A stretch of DNA of 33,041 bases from Phycisphaerales bacterium (GCA_020343675.1 CP070806.1:4267980-4301020), one strand, 5' to 3'; shown: positions 14,353 to 24,027, counted from the stretch's first letter. The notes: a model not told the origin generated them from the letters alone. Translations and numbers: made by a program.

Positions 14353-15735
14353 ATGAAATCACAGCAATCTGAGACATTGACGGCGCCACAGGCAGGCCTT
14401 GAAGAACCCTCTCGTCGGCGGTTTCTCGCGCAAGGGGGGAGAATGGTGGCCGGTTCGGTCCTGAGTGGTGTTGCCTTGTCGCGAATCTATGCCTCCGAGG
14501 ACAATACGATCCGGCTGGCGCTGGTCGGGTGCGGCGGGCGCGGCAGCGGGGCGGCTGGCAATGCTCTTTCCTCGACGACCGGACCGACCAGGCTCGTTGC
14601 GATGGCCGACGTTTTCGAGGATAAACAGGCCAGGTCTTACAAAGCCCTGCGCAAGCAGTTCGGCGAGCGGATCGATGTGCCGGAGGACCGGCGATTTCTC
14701 GGCTTTGACGCCTATCGCAGAGCCATTGATTGTCTGCAACCGGGCGACGTGATGATTCAGGCCACCCATTCGGCCTTTCGGCCCACCCATGTCAAATATG
14801 CCATCGACAAGGGCGTCAATGTCTTTATGGAGAAGTCATTTGCACCCGACCCGGGGGGAACGCAGGATATTCTTCGCCTGTGTCAGGTAGCGCAAGAGAA
14901 GAACCTGAAAATCGGATGCGGCCTGATGTGCCGGCATTCGCACGCGAGGCAGGCCTTAATTCAGAAAATCCGCGAGGGCGCGATGGGCCAGGTCCAGTTG
15001 ATTCGCGCTTACCGTATGGATCCCGGCGCGCGGATGGGGCCGTTCCCGGGCGGCCAAAGCGAGCTGCTCTGGCAGATCAAGCGGCCGTATTTCTTTCTGT
15101 GGGTCTCGTCGGCGTGGTTTATCGAGATGATGATTCATCAGGTGGACGAATGCTGCTGGATCAAGGATGCCTGGCCGGTCTCGGCTGAGGGGCTGGGCGG
15201 ACGCGAACCAGGCAGTGCCGATTGCAGTCAGAACCTCCATACCTATGCCATCGAATACACTTTCCCCGACGGTACCAAAGCGATAGTCAACAGCCGCTCA
15301 TGGCAGAACTGCAAGAATGAATTCGCCACGTTTGTGCACGGGACAAAGTGTGCGGCCCAGTTCTCAGGCAATGTCCACGCTCCGACCGTGCATATCTATC
15401 AGGACCAGCGGACGACGAAGGATGGTATTACGTGGCGCCCGCAGAAGGAGCGAATGAGTCCCTACCAGATCGAGTGGGATGTGCTGCTTGATGCCATCCG
15501 CAAAGACAAGCCGCATAATGAGGCCCGCCGGGCGGCCTATGCAAACCTTGCCTCCATCATGGGGCGCGCCGCGATTCACTCAGGCAAAGTCATTACCTGG
15601 GACGAAATGCTGGCTTCCGATTTTAAGTTCTGCTCAAATGTGGCGGATCTGACATACGACAGCCCCGCACCGGTGAAGGCCGATGCAAAAGGTGTTTACC
15701 CCGTCCCCAATCCGGGAAAGTGGTCGGAGATTTGA
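14353..15735 (+). CDS. Tat-exported Gfo/Idh/MocA family oxidoreductase (1)
   Basis: A 460-residue protein with a twin-arginine signal (SRRRFLAQGG, residues 20-29, then a hydrophobic stretch to about 47). A Rossmann domain with GCGGRGSG (60-66) follows, and then the C-terminal alpha/beta substrate domain. These proteins bind NAD(P) tightly and oxidise or rearrange sugars and sugar acids; planctomycetes carry many periplasmic copies. The usual EKP signature is EKS here (160-162, MEKSFAPD), and the catalytic His region reads MMIHQVDECCWI. GAAGGGG precedes the start. The secreted beta-helix gene follows 63 bases on, so they may form a unit acting on one glycan. The substrate cannot be told from sequence. 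Confidence 0.88.
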   Translation: MKSQQSETLTAPQAGLEEPSRRRFLAQGGRMVAGSVLSGVALSRIYASEDNTIRLALVGCGGRGSGAAGNALSSTTGPTRLVAMADVFEDKQARSYKALRKQFGERIDVPEDRRFLGFDAYRRAIDCLQPGDVMIQATHSAFRPTHVKYAIDKGVNVFMEKSFAPDPGGTQDILRLCQVAQEKNLKIGCGLMCRHSHARQALIQKIREGAMGQVQLIRAYRMDPGARMGPFPGGQSELLWQIKRPYFFLWVSSAWFIEMMIHQVDECCWIKDAWPVSAEGLGGREPGSADCSQNLHTYAIEYTFPDGTKAIVNSRSWQNCKNEFATFVHGTKCAAQFSGNVHAPTVHIYQDQRTTKDGITWRPQKERMSPYQIEWDVLLDAIRKDKPHNEARRAAYANLASIMGRAAIHSGKVITWDEMLASDFKFCSNVADLTYDSPAPVKADAKGVYPVPNPGKWSEI

Positions 15736-15741
15736 AGTCGG

Positions 15742-15776
15742 AGGTCTGTCCTCTGTCCTCTGACTTCTGTCGTCTA
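15742..15776. repeat. Degenerate 7-base tandem repeat
   Basis: Five consecutive heptamers: AGGTCTG, TCCTCTG, TCCTCTG, ACTTCTG, TCGTCTA. The first bases also form an imperfect inverted repeat with the end (GAAGTCGGAGG against CCTCTGACTTC). It lies between the stop of the oxidoreductase gene and the start of the beta-helix gene. Confidence 0.65.
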
Positions 15777-15798
15777 TATTTGATATGAAGGAGATGTC

Positions 15799-17904
15799 AT
15801 GGACAAAACTGTCGCACAGAGATTGAATGGGATATTTCTTGTTGCTATCTTTCTCCTTTTTGGCCCGGTCCTGAAGGCGGCGGAAGGGACTGCATTCTAT
15901 GTTGCGCCCGATGGTAGTGACACCGCTGCCGGGACAACGCCTGAGCGCGCGTTTGCAACAATTGAACGTGCGCGTGATGCGATAAGAGCCCTCAAGAAAA
16001 GCGGCCGCTTCGATAGGCCGGTCACCGTGTATCTTCGGGGTGGAGTACACCAGCTCACCGATGAAGTGGTGTTTACTGCCGAGGATTCGGGCACTCTCGA
16101 TAAGCCCATTACCTACACGGCTTATGAAAATGAAGAACCCATCGTCAGCGGAGGCAGGAGGATTACGGGTTGGAGAGAATTCGAAGACGGATTATGGAGC
16201 GCGGAGCTGCCTGATGTCAAAGCCGGCGTGTGGAGGTTCCGGCAGCTTTACGTCAATGGCCAGAAGCGTTCCCGCGCGAGGATTCCCAATGAGGGCTTCC
16301 TTCGAGTGGCCGGGTTCCCCGACGGGGGACGCGAGGTGAACTACCACACGGATTGCCGACGGTTTGAATTTGCGCCAGGTGATTTGAATCCGGATTGGAC
16401 CAACCTGGGGGATGTCGAGGTAATCGTCTATCACTTCTGGACGGATTCGCACCTGCCGATTGAGTCCATCGACACGAAAGCCAATATCGTGACGTTCAAA
16501 CACAAGGCCGGCAAGGTATTTACAGACGACTTCACGAGCCAAGGCGCCCGCTACATTGTGGAGAATGTCTTTGAGGGTCTGGACCAGCCGGGCGAGTGGT
16601 ACCTGAATCGCAAGGCCGGTATGCTGTATTATATGCCGATGCCCGGAGAGGATATGGCCAGGGCCGAGGTCGTTGCCCCGCAGGCGCCGGCGTTTATGCG
16701 TTTTGAAGGAGAGCCTCTCAAGCGCAGATTTGTCGAGCACATGAACATAAAGAATCTAACCTTTATGTACACGAACTGGGACCTGCCCCCGGGCAATTCA
16801 AATGACAGGCAGGGATCGGCCAGCGTCCCGGCGGCGATTCGTCTGCGCGGGGCGCGACAATGTGCGATTGACCGCTGTGGTATCACGAATATCGGGACAT
16901 TCGCTTTCGAGATCGCCGAGGGCAGTACAGGCAACCGCTTCACGCATAATAGCCTCAGCCATATCGGCGCCGGCGGCTTTCGCCTCACTGGCGGAACGGA
17001 AAAGGACCATCCTCTCGAAAGGACCGGGCATAACGTCATCGAGGATAATGTTCTGTTTCACTACGGCAACGAATTTCCTTCGGCTGTAGGCATCCTGCTG
17101 ATGAACACTAACGGGAATCGCGTTGCTCACAATCACATCCACCACGGCTGGTACACGGGAGTTTCGATAGGATGGAACTGGGGATATCAGCGCAGCCTCA
17201 GCCGGGACAACGTTATCGAATACAATCATATCCACAATATCGGTCAGGGCCTGCTGTCCGACATGGGGGCGGTCTACACGCTGGGCGTTTCCCCCGGGAC
17301 CGTGATCCGCAACAATTTCATCCATGACGTGAATGCGAACCAGTACGGAGGCTGGGGAATCTACAACGATGAAGGCTCCTCCCACATCCTGATTGAGAAT
17401 AACGTCGTCTATAACACCAAGTTTGCAGGCTACAACATCCACTTCTGCAAGGAGGTGACGGTCCGGAACAATATCTTCGCGTTTGGACGATTGCAGCAAT
17501 TGAGCCGCAGCAGGGTCGAGCCGCACAAAAGCGTCTTTTTTGAAAACAACATCGTCTATTGGAAAGAGGGGGTTCTGCTGGACAAAAGCTGGCGCGATAA
17601 GCCATACACATTCCACTTTCATCCCAAGAACGCAGGGGGAACCCGGGAGGTGACCAGCACCTTTGACATGGACTGGAACGTCTATTACAACCCGGCTCTG
17701 AGCCTCGACGACGTTCGGTTCAACGGTCTGACCTTTGAAGCGTGGCGCAAAACGGGTAAAGACGTTCATTCCGTGTACGCGGACCCTCTCTTTGTGGACG
17801 CCGAGCGATTCGATTTTCGACTCAAGCCCGAATCGCCCGCGCTGGCTCTTGGCTTCCAACCCATCGATTTGAGTATCGTAGGACCGCGAGATGTCTCCGA
17901 TTAA
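15799..17904 (+). CDS. Secreted right-handed beta-helix enzyme (GH141-like)
   Basis: A 701-residue protein with an N-terminal signal peptide (about 1-28, cleavage near LKAAEG). It opens with TAFYVAPDGSDTAAGTTPERAFATIERARDAIR, the start seen in pectin-lyase-fold and GH141-type enzymes. A large all-beta region (100-330) follows, and then a parallel beta-helix (about 330-610) with repeated NVIEDN, HNHIHH, NVIEYNHIHN, IRNNFIHD, ILIENN and VRNNIF coils. A small C-terminal capping segment follows. It is expected to act outside the cytoplasm on a polysaccharide. Whether it is a glycosidase (GH141 includes fucosidases and xylanases), a lyase or an epimerase is inference. AAGGAG precedes the ATG. It converges on the heparinase gene 48 bases away. 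Confidence 0.8.
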   Translation: MDKTVAQRLNGIFLVAIFLLFGPVLKAAEGTAFYVAPDGSDTAAGTTPERAFATIERARDAIRALKKSGRFDRPVTVYLRGGVHQLTDEVVFTAEDSGTLDKPITYTAYENEEPIVSGGRRITGWREFEDGLWSAELPDVKAGVWRFRQLYVNGQKRSRARIPNEGFLRVAGFPDGGREVNYHTDCRRFEFAPGDLNPDWTNLGDVEVIVYHFWTDSHLPIESIDTKANIVTFKHKAGKVFTDDFTSQGARYIVENVFEGLDQPGEWYLNRKAGMLYYMPMPGEDMARAEVVAPQAPAFMRFEGEPLKRRFVEHMNIKNLTFMYTNWDLPPGNSNDRQGSASVPAAIRLRGARQCAIDRCGITNIGTFAFEIAEGSTGNRFTHNSLSHIGAGGFRLTGGTEKDHPLERTGHNVIEDNVLFHYGNEFPSAVGILLMNTNGNRVAHNHIHHGWYTGVSIGWNWGYQRSLSRDNVIEYNHIHNIGQGLLSDMGAVYTLGVSPGTVIRNNFIHDVNANQYGGWGIYNDEGSSHILIENNVVYNTKFAGYNIHFCKEVTVRNNIFAFGRLQQLSRSRVEPHKSVFFENNIVYWKEGVLLDKSWRDKPYTFHFHPKNAGGTREVTSTFDMDWNVYYNPALSLDDVRFNGLTFEAWRKTGKDVHSVYADPLFVDAERFDFRLKPESPALALGFQPIDLSIVGPRDVSD

Positions 17905-17928
17905 AGCTCGGTCCATCGGGCCTTCATT

Positions 17929-17948
17929 TCCGGCGTGGAATTGCCGGA
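17929..17948. terminator. Possible bidirectional hairpin between convergent genes
   Basis: TCCGGC (17929-17934) and GCCGGA (17943-17948) form a six-bp stem with an eight-base loop in the 48-base gap between convergent stops. There are no T-runs, so support is weak. Confidence 0.25.
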
Positions 17949-17952
17949 TGGA

Positions 17953-19995
17953 TCAAGGGACGATTTGCTCCGAGAGCGGCTGTTGATATCCGTTCAGGTC
18001 GATGGCACCTGCGACTTCGGTCGTGGCGAACCTGATTTTTACCTGGCCGACCGAGACCGTGACCTGCTTGGCGATCACATCTGCCGTTGCTTCGTCCGCG
18101 GAATCGGTATTTCTATCGGTAGCTGTCAAGACGTGCAGGAAATAATCCCATGAGCTTGGTTCGGGCGGCGAGACCTCAATCCGGCACGCGGGTGCAGGGC
18201 CGGTGTCGCGAGCAGGCAAATAGCTGCGGCCCTCATAACTGTACAGCTCGGGAGCGGTTACGAGCCTCACATCCGGGTTGAACGGAAGCAGTGTCTGGAC
18301 GAACAGGCGGCCTTTGCCGTTGGTGATGATCAAATGCCGGCCATTGTGGGTGGGGGCTTTCATGGCCTGCAGCAGCCAGGTCTTCTTGAAATCCGGATTC
18401 GTGGACTGCACCCGGTCGAAGATGACGAACGTACTTGGCCGGACGAAAACAATCTGACGCGTGAAGCAGCCCATCTTCTCAGGAGCGTAAGCTCGCGTGC
18501 AGTCGCCGGCGACGTATAAATAATCTCCTCGATCCTCGAAAGCCACAATGTCCGCGATGTCATACAGCTCGCGTCCCTCTTGCCATTGGGCCGGATCGGT
18601 GACCGCGCCGTTGTGATGAGGCCAGTTATGGGACTGCCCGCCGTCGTTGCCGGTAACATTACCCGCACGGATGCCGGGCCACGTTTCTGACGGGTTATAG
18701 AGCAGTATCGTGCTGTGGGCGATGGTTCTCAGATGGTAGTTAACGTCGTGGCCGGAGCCGAATGAATCGTAATGTCCGCCGTCGCCGGCTAATTCTTGGT
18801 ATTTGTAGATGAGGAAATGCCCCACGTCCAGATGCTGATGGGCAGTGAATCGGTCGCCGCACTTGAAGAAGAAATACGTCGCATCGTCGTCCCACGAGCT
18901 GCGGGCGTAAACGTAGCCTGGCCCCGGACTGATGTGCGAGCGCTTGAAATTTCCCAGATCGCCCTTTTCGACGGTCGTATCGCGCCAGAGCAAGTCCTTA
19001 TACGCATACGCTCCGACGCTTGACCGCGGAGTCTGCTCGTTGAAGGTGTGCGCCGCCTGGTGGGCCGGGTTTTCCCGGAAGTGGTTCACGAGAATGCGGC
19101 GGGCCGAGAGAACCTTATCGCGGTCGCCGCCGAAGACGCGCCCTCCTCCGTCGCCCATAGGGATGGAACGTCGCGAATGATACGTGCTCAGGCCTGGATA
19201 TGCCTCAAACATGCTTGCCACGGCCCGGTTCTCGAAAAATTTGGGCGCCTGGGCGTAGTAATCGATACCCTCACAGTAGCGGGCGACCTCGCAAAAGAAC
19301 AGCCACTCATACAGCCAGTAATTGATATAATAGCCTTCAGCCCAGCCTCCCCCGTCGCCCGCCAGTTCCAGCGCGGGAGCGGCCCGCGTGCGCCAGTCCT
19401 CTTCCAGCGTCCTGAGAATTTCCGGCGCGCGATCGTTTTCGCAGTAGGTGGCGTAACAAGCCAGCCCGATACCCCAGTGTTTGTACCCGTACCAGCCGTT
19501 GTGAAATACGTGCGTCTCGGAGCGAACGTTCGCATTGACTGTTTCGTTCACATACTTGTGGAACTGGAGTCGCTGCTCTTGCGTCCAGGATGCGTAGCAC
19601 AAGTCATATACAATCGCGCATCGCGCCAGATCATGTGCGAAGGGGGTGTGTCCCTTCTTGGCGGGGGCGTTGATATATTTCATGGCCAACTGCACCGCCG
19701 CTCGGCCGAGCTGTTCATCCCGCTCGATCGCGCAGACCAGCGCCATGGATATCATCTTGGCGTGGTCATCGGCGCGGGATTCGCGAGCGACTTGCACGAC
19801 TCGTTGATAGGCTTCGGCCCGATGAGTCGCCAGAGACTGCAATTGCTCGCGCGAGCCTAACAGACGCGGATGCTCGATGGGTACCGGATGTATTATCTTC
19901 TCCGCTGCAAAAGCCGAGATGCTCGTCAATGCAATACAGAATAGAGCGATTCCGAACATTCGAGTCCGACCGAACGGATGCTTGCTTATCGGCAT
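17953..19995 (-). CDS. Heparinase II/III family polysaccharide lyase
   Basis: A 680-residue exported protein. ATG 19995 has GGAGG eight bases upstream and begins a signal peptide (MPISKHPFGRTRMFGIALFC...SAFA). The N-terminal two-thirds is the alpha toroid, with the conserved Asn/Tyr/His set in HNGWYGYKHWGIG (about 165-177). The C-terminal beta-sandwich has AHQHLDVGHF (385-394) and IAHSTILL, the heparinase II/III signature that binds metal and substrate. Such enzymes cleave uronic-acid polysaccharides (heparin, alginate, ulvan or similar) by beta-elimination; the substrate is not deducible. It lies 34 bases after the DUF4838 gene and is surely co-transcribed with it. Confidence 0.87.
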   Translation of the reverse strand: MPISKHPFGRTRMFGIALFCIALTSISAFAAEKIIHPVPIEHPRLLGSREQLQSLATHRAEAYQRVVQVARESRADDHAKMISMALVCAIERDEQLGRAAVQLAMKYINAPAKKGHTPFAHDLARCAIVYDLCYASWTQEQRLQFHKYVNETVNANVRSETHVFHNGWYGYKHWGIGLACYATYCENDRAPEILRTLEEDWRTRAAPALELAGDGGGWAEGYYINYWLYEWLFFCEVARYCEGIDYYAQAPKFFENRAVASMFEAYPGLSTYHSRRSIPMGDGGGRVFGGDRDKVLSARRILVNHFRENPAHQAAHTFNEQTPRSSVGAYAYKDLLWRDTTVEKGDLGNFKRSHISPGPGYVYARSSWDDDATYFFFKCGDRFTAHQHLDVGHFLIYKYQELAGDGGHYDSFGSGHDVNYHLRTIAHSTILLYNPSETWPGIRAGNVTGNDGGQSHNWPHHNGAVTDPAQWQEGRELYDIADIVAFEDRGDYLYVAGDCTRAYAPEKMGCFTRQIVFVRPSTFVIFDRVQSTNPDFKKTWLLQAMKAPTHNGRHLIITNGKGRLFVQTLLPFNPDVRLVTAPELYSYEGRSYLPARDTGPAPACRIEVSPPEPSSWDYFLHVLTATDRNTDSADEATADVIAKQVTVSVGQVKIRFATTEVAGAIDLNGYQQPLSEQIVP

Positions 19996-20029
19996 AACTG
20001 TCGTCCTCCAAGGCTTCGGTGTCCCTCTG

Positions 20030-22327
20030 CTATCGGGGCACCGTTTTTTCAATAAGTAAAATGGGCCGGACAATGCCGCCCAGAGAAAGCTCTGTGATCT
20101 TTGTATGGTCCACTTTGATTGCCACGATATTCCGCCCGGCCTTCAGGGCATTTGTAACGTCAACTTCAAACGGCTTTCGGCGGGCCTGGGCGCCCAGTGA
20201 TGCCACTTCGTGACCGTTGACATAGACGCTTGCGGCCTGGCCGTCCACCTCGGTGAAGAACAGGCTGAATCCACTCGTCTGATTTGTCCGACGGGTCGGA
20301 CAGGCTATTGACGTGCGGTACCACAGAATGGACTTGATATCGGGCCGTCCTTGTGCATTCAGCGTGTTGGAGTACGTGGCGACCTGCATCCACTTTGAAT
20401 CGTCAAAGTCGGGCCTGTGGTAGCCTTTTGCCATGCCCTCGTCCGCCGGATCGTAAGTTAACTTCATCCGGTCGGGAAGAACCTGCAAGAGTCTATTAGG
20501 CGGCGCCACAGCTTCGGCCCCGGCCAGGATATGTGTGCCCAAAAAGCGTTTGAGGTAGGCCAGCGTATAACGGGTGCCGTACCCTTTGCTCTCTTCGAGC
20601 TCATTGCGGGCATAGAGCTGGTCGTATGTTCTCTTTGCCGTGGCGAAATCGCCTTTGTTCATCGCATTTCGGATCCGGATATACTGTGCGGCGTTCTGCA
20701 AGCCCTGAGCTGTCATTGCGACGCGCGCCGAGTAAGCCTCGTTATTGCCGGTAATATCGGAAGCTCTCTGAACCAGACCGCTCAGTTCTTTGAGCCGCTC
20801 GGGTGTATAGACCAGGTGCAGCGCATAGAAGCTGCCGGATTCGCATTGCATATTGGCGAACGCCTCGTCGATGGTCAGCCAGTACTGTTTCATAAGTGGG
20901 CCGGCCCGGGGACCGTAAAACTTCATGAAATAATCGTCCATCATGGCGTCGCTGTCGGCATCGGGGGCGTAGCCCAGGCGGATGCTCTGGTAAAGATGCG
21001 GGCCGTAGATTTCCCAGTTCACAAGAGATTCCAGATTGATCCCGATGCAGCCTTTTGCTTTGAGATAGGGAATGTCGTGCCTCCATACCGAGAGCTTCGA
21101 GAACGGAACGAGGCACTCTGCGAGATTATAATTGTAGGTGCGATATGCAATCCGTTCGGCCGCGGCTGCCCAGTTGTCTATGGCTTTGGCAAGCTGCATT
21201 CTGCCGGGCGAGCTGGGGCTGCCGATTCGATGAAACCGCGAGTACCGTATCGGCGCAATCCAGGCCACCAGGTTCGGCGCGCGTCGGCGATTCAACGTGG
21301 GCGGCTGCGTGTAATCCGCGTAGCAGTAGAAACTCAAGAGCCACTCGGGATGAGCCTTACCGACTGTGCAGGCCACCTCATCCAGGAAATCCACGTATCG
21401 GTTTGTCACGCTCGGTCTGTTAGAAGAAGGCTCGATGCTGCATGGGTCATCCTGGGCAAGGCAGCGCTCGCACTGACAATATCCGGTTCCGTCGGGCGGA
21501 GAAACGGACGGATTGGAGCCACCCTTTGAGATCACGCCTTCGGCAAAAACCTTGCGCAGCTCAGGGTTGGAGGTGCAGTACCATGCGCCTTTCTTGCGCC
21601 GGCCGTCACGCAGGGCGAAATACTCCGGATGTGTCTCGAACAGATTCTCATCGACGTACCTGGCCCAGGCGTGTCCGGTTGCCATTACGGTGCCCCCTGC
21701 GCCGTTCCAGATTTTCCAAAGACTCTGCCCCGTCCATTGTGAGCCCCAGATTTTGCGCAGCATCAGGCCTGGTTTCTCGGTGATGTTGAGCGGGCCAACC
21801 GTGATAGTCCTGCTCTTTGGATAGACTTCACCCAGCCTGTTATCCATAAAGTATCGGCACCCCAATTCTTCCAGGAACCGGCAAACAGCTTTGACCGTCG
21901 AGGTCGCGTTCTGCCCTGCGATGAGAATCCGGTCTTTTCCATCGCAGACGATATGCAGTCCTTCCTTCGTCGGACTGTCTATGTCGCTCAGATCCAGGCC
22001 CGCGTTTATGGCCGCGGCCCCAACATAGATGGCGGCCTTATTCGTCTGAGGTCGATTCACAATCGCGGGGCGCACGTCGGCGATCTTCTCAATCCAGTCG
22101 GCCAGGACGTTCGCCGCCGTTTGATCGTTCCACGCAGACTCGCGCGCTCCGGCGGCCTGCGATTTCCTGCCCCGACCTCGCTCAATGTTCGCTGAGGCTC
22201 TCTGTGCAACGATGACGGCGCGCACCTGACCGTCCTTGACAACGTCCATTCCTGCGCCCGAGAGCGGCACGCCCGCCATGACAAGAGCTGTACCTCCCAC
22301 CAATATACGGCAGATATACGCATTCAT
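20030..22327 (-). CDS. DUF4838 glycan-processing protein with C-terminal beta-sandwich
   Basis: A 765-residue exported protein. ATG 22327 has AGGAG eight bases upstream and begins a signal peptide (NAYICRILVGGTALVMAG). Residues about 80-190 resemble the alpha-glucuronidase/GH20-type N-terminal domain (ADWIEKIADV, KAVCRFLEELGCRYF). The DUF4838 core follows (HPEYFALRDGRRKKGAWYCTSNPELRKVF, SVSPPDGTGYCQCERC, NRYVDFLDEVA), which is a TIM-barrel-like module of putative glycoside hydrolases. A C-terminal jelly-roll (about 645-765, SIACPTRR...DGQAASVYVNGHEVASLG) resembles the sugar-binding domain of GH2 enzymes. DUF4838 proteins have no settled activity. It is first in a two-gene operon with the heparinase. 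Confidence 0.85.
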   Translation of the reverse strand: MNAYICRILVGGTALVMAGVPLSGAGMDVVKDGQVRAVIVAQRASANIERGRGRKSQAAGARESAWNDQTAANVLADWIEKIADVRPAIVNRPQTNKAAIYVGAAAINAGLDLSDIDSPTKEGLHIVCDGKDRILIAGQNATSTVKAVCRFLEELGCRYFMDNRLGEVYPKSRTITVGPLNITEKPGLMLRKIWGSQWTGQSLWKIWNGAGGTVMATGHAWARYVDENLFETHPEYFALRDGRRKKGAWYCTSNPELRKVFAEGVISKGGSNPSVSPPDGTGYCQCERCLAQDDPCSIEPSSNRPSVTNRYVDFLDEVACTVGKAHPEWLLSFYCYADYTQPPTLNRRRAPNLVAWIAPIRYSRFHRIGSPSSPGRMQLAKAIDNWAAAAERIAYRTYNYNLAECLVPFSKLSVWRHDIPYLKAKGCIGINLESLVNWEIYGPHLYQSIRLGYAPDADSDAMMDDYFMKFYGPRAGPLMKQYWLTIDEAFANMQCESGSFYALHLVYTPERLKELSGLVQRASDITGNNEAYSARVAMTAQGLQNAAQYIRIRNAMNKGDFATAKRTYDQLYARNELEESKGYGTRYTLAYLKRFLGTHILAGAEAVAPPNRLLQVLPDRMKLTYDPADEGMAKGYHRPDFDDSKWMQVATYSNTLNAQGRPDIKSILWYRTSIACPTRRTNQTSGFSLFFTEVDGQAASVYVNGHEVASLGAQARRKPFEVDVTNALKAGRNIVAIKVDHTKITELSLGGIVRPILLIEKTVPR

Positions 22328-22366
22328 CGGGTGTTCTCCTGAGACGGCATTGCTCTGATTAGCCCG

Positions 22367-22380
22367 GCCCCCTGGGGGGC
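22367..22380. other. G/C-rich palindrome in the divergent promoter region
   Basis: GCCCCC (22367-22372) and GGGGGC (22375-22380) form a perfect six-bp inverted repeat in the gap between the DUF4838 operon and the second oxidoreductase gene. It could be an operator or a structured leader of the minus-strand operon. Confidence 0.35.
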
Positions 22381-22561
22381 ATTTTGCAGTCGTCAGGATA
22401 CCAGAACCGAAGCATTTGTTACAGTGTCGGCTCAAGGCAAAAAGGCGAATTGCTTTTTGGGTGGGGATCTGGTAACGTGTCGCATCGTGGTTCGTTGCGA
22501 TATTCTATTGTCCAACAGGGGACGGCTTGTGCCGGAAACCGCAAGAATGGAGAGAACAATC

Positions 22562-23998
22562 ATGGAGCATATAACACGCCGCAGATTTCTGAAAGGTACT
22601 CTGGCCGGGGCCTCCACCGTTGCGTTGGCGCCCTATTCACGCGTTCTTGGAGCGAACGACGATGTCCGCGTCGCAGTTGTCGGCTTTCGAGGCCAGGGGA
22701 GCAATCACATTAAGTACTTCAGCAGGATTCCGGGCGTGCGTCTGGTAGCGCTGTGTGATGCGGACCGGGACGTCATCGACCGCGAGGTGGGCAAACTCAA
22801 AGCCAGCAATCGAAAGGTTAATGCTTATGTCGATGTTCGTAAGCTGTTGGAGGACAAGAACATCGATGCGATTATCACTGCCACGCCCAATCACTGGCAT
22901 TCGCTGGTCACTGTCTGGGCGTGTCAGGCAGGCAAGGATGTGTACGTCGAAAAACCGGTATCGCATAATATCCGGGAAGGCCGCAAGATGGTCGAGGCGG
23001 CGCGGAAATATGGCCGGATCGTGCAGGCCGGTACCCAGCGCCGCTCGGACGAGGGGCTTGTGAAGGCTTTCGAGTACATCAGACAAGGCAACCTCGGCAA
23101 GATCCTTCGCGCGCGCTGCTATTACTTCAGTCCGCGCGGCCCTATCGGCAAGGTCAACGGTCCTCAGGCTGTTCCGGCGAGCATCGATTACAGCCTTTGG
23201 ACAGGGCCGGCTACGCTGATGCCGCTGATGCGCAAGAACCTGCACTACGACTGGCACTGGCAGTGGCCTTATGGTGACGGTGACCTCGGCAACAATGGCA
23301 TTCATTTTCTCGATGTGTGCCGGTGGGGACTGGGATATTCAAACCTGGCGCCGAAGGTGATCAGTTTCGGGGGAAAATTCCTTTGGGACGACGACAGGCA
23401 GACACCCAATGCACAGGTGGCTTACTTCGACTACAAACCGGCACCGATTATCTTTGAGATGCGCAACCTGCCCCGAAAGAAGGGGGACCGAGCCATGGAC
23501 CTGACCTACCGCCGGACGCGGGCCGACACGGTCATCGAGTGCGAGGGCGGCTATTGCGCCGGGGGATGGGCCTACGATTACCACGACAAGAAGCTCCAGC
23601 AATTCAAGGTCACCGGCGGCGGCAGTCACCATGCGAATTTCATCAAGGCGGTGCGAAGCCGGAAGGTGAGCGACCTGAACGCCGATATTCTCCAGGGACA
23701 TCTTTCGACCGCCTTGTGCCACATGGGAAATATCTCCTACCGGCTGGGCCGCACAGCGGGACACGATAATATCGTCCGCTCGCTAAGCTCGAACGAGGTG
23801 GCGCTGGATGCGTACGAGCGGCTCTGTGAGCACCTGGCGCTCAACGAGGTGGACTTGCAAAAGAGTCCGATGATTCTGGGGCCGTCGTTGTCGATGGATT
23901 CCGACACGGAGCGATTTGTCGGTGAATTGAGCAGCGAAGCCAATATGTATCTGTCGCGCAATTATCGGCAGCCGTTCATCGTGCCCGAGAAAGTATGA
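22562..23998 (+). CDS. Tat-exported Gfo/Idh/MocA family oxidoreductase (2)
   Basis: A 478-residue protein with a classic Tat signal (TRRRFLKGTLAG, residues 5-16). A Rossmann domain with GFRGQG (41-46) follows, then TATPNHWHSLVTVWACQAGKDVYVEKP with EKP intact (130-132). The C-terminal domain carries YDWHWQWPYGDGDLGNNGIHFLDVCRW, a pattern of the large planctomycete subgroup of periplasmic oxidoreductases. ATG 22562 (with TGGAGAG upstream) starts directly at the signal; an in-frame ATG at 22547 is an alternative. It is divergent from the DUF4838/heparinase operon, consistent with shared control of glycan use. The substrate is unknown. Confidence 0.9.
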   Translation: MEHITRRRFLKGTLAGASTVALAPYSRVLGANDDVRVAVVGFRGQGSNHIKYFSRIPGVRLVALCDADRDVIDREVGKLKASNRKVNAYVDVRKLLEDKNIDAIITATPNHWHSLVTVWACQAGKDVYVEKPVSHNIREGRKMVEAARKYGRIVQAGTQRRSDEGLVKAFEYIRQGNLGKILRARCYYFSPRGPIGKVNGPQAVPASIDYSLWTGPATLMPLMRKNLHYDWHWQWPYGDGDLGNNGIHFLDVCRWGLGYSNLAPKVISFGGKFLWDDDRQTPNAQVAYFDYKPAPIIFEMRNLPRKKGDRAMDLTYRRTRADTVIECEGGYCAGGWAYDYHDKKLQQFKVTGGGSHHANFIKAVRSRKVSDLNADILQGHLSTALCHMGNISYRLGRTAGHDNIVRSLSSNEVALDAYERLCEHLALNEVDLQKSPMILGPSLSMDSDTERFVGELSSEANMYLSRNYRQPFIVPEKV

Positions 23999-24027
23999 AC
24001 GCTGCGGGCGTGCTGTAAAATCAAATC

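Noticed and set aside
16798-17916. Minus-strand 372-codon ORF
   Set aside because: Antisense of the beta-helix gene, whose repeat coils and signal peptide are evident.
20531-21529. Plus-strand 332-codon ORF
   Set aside because: Antisense of the DUF4838 gene.
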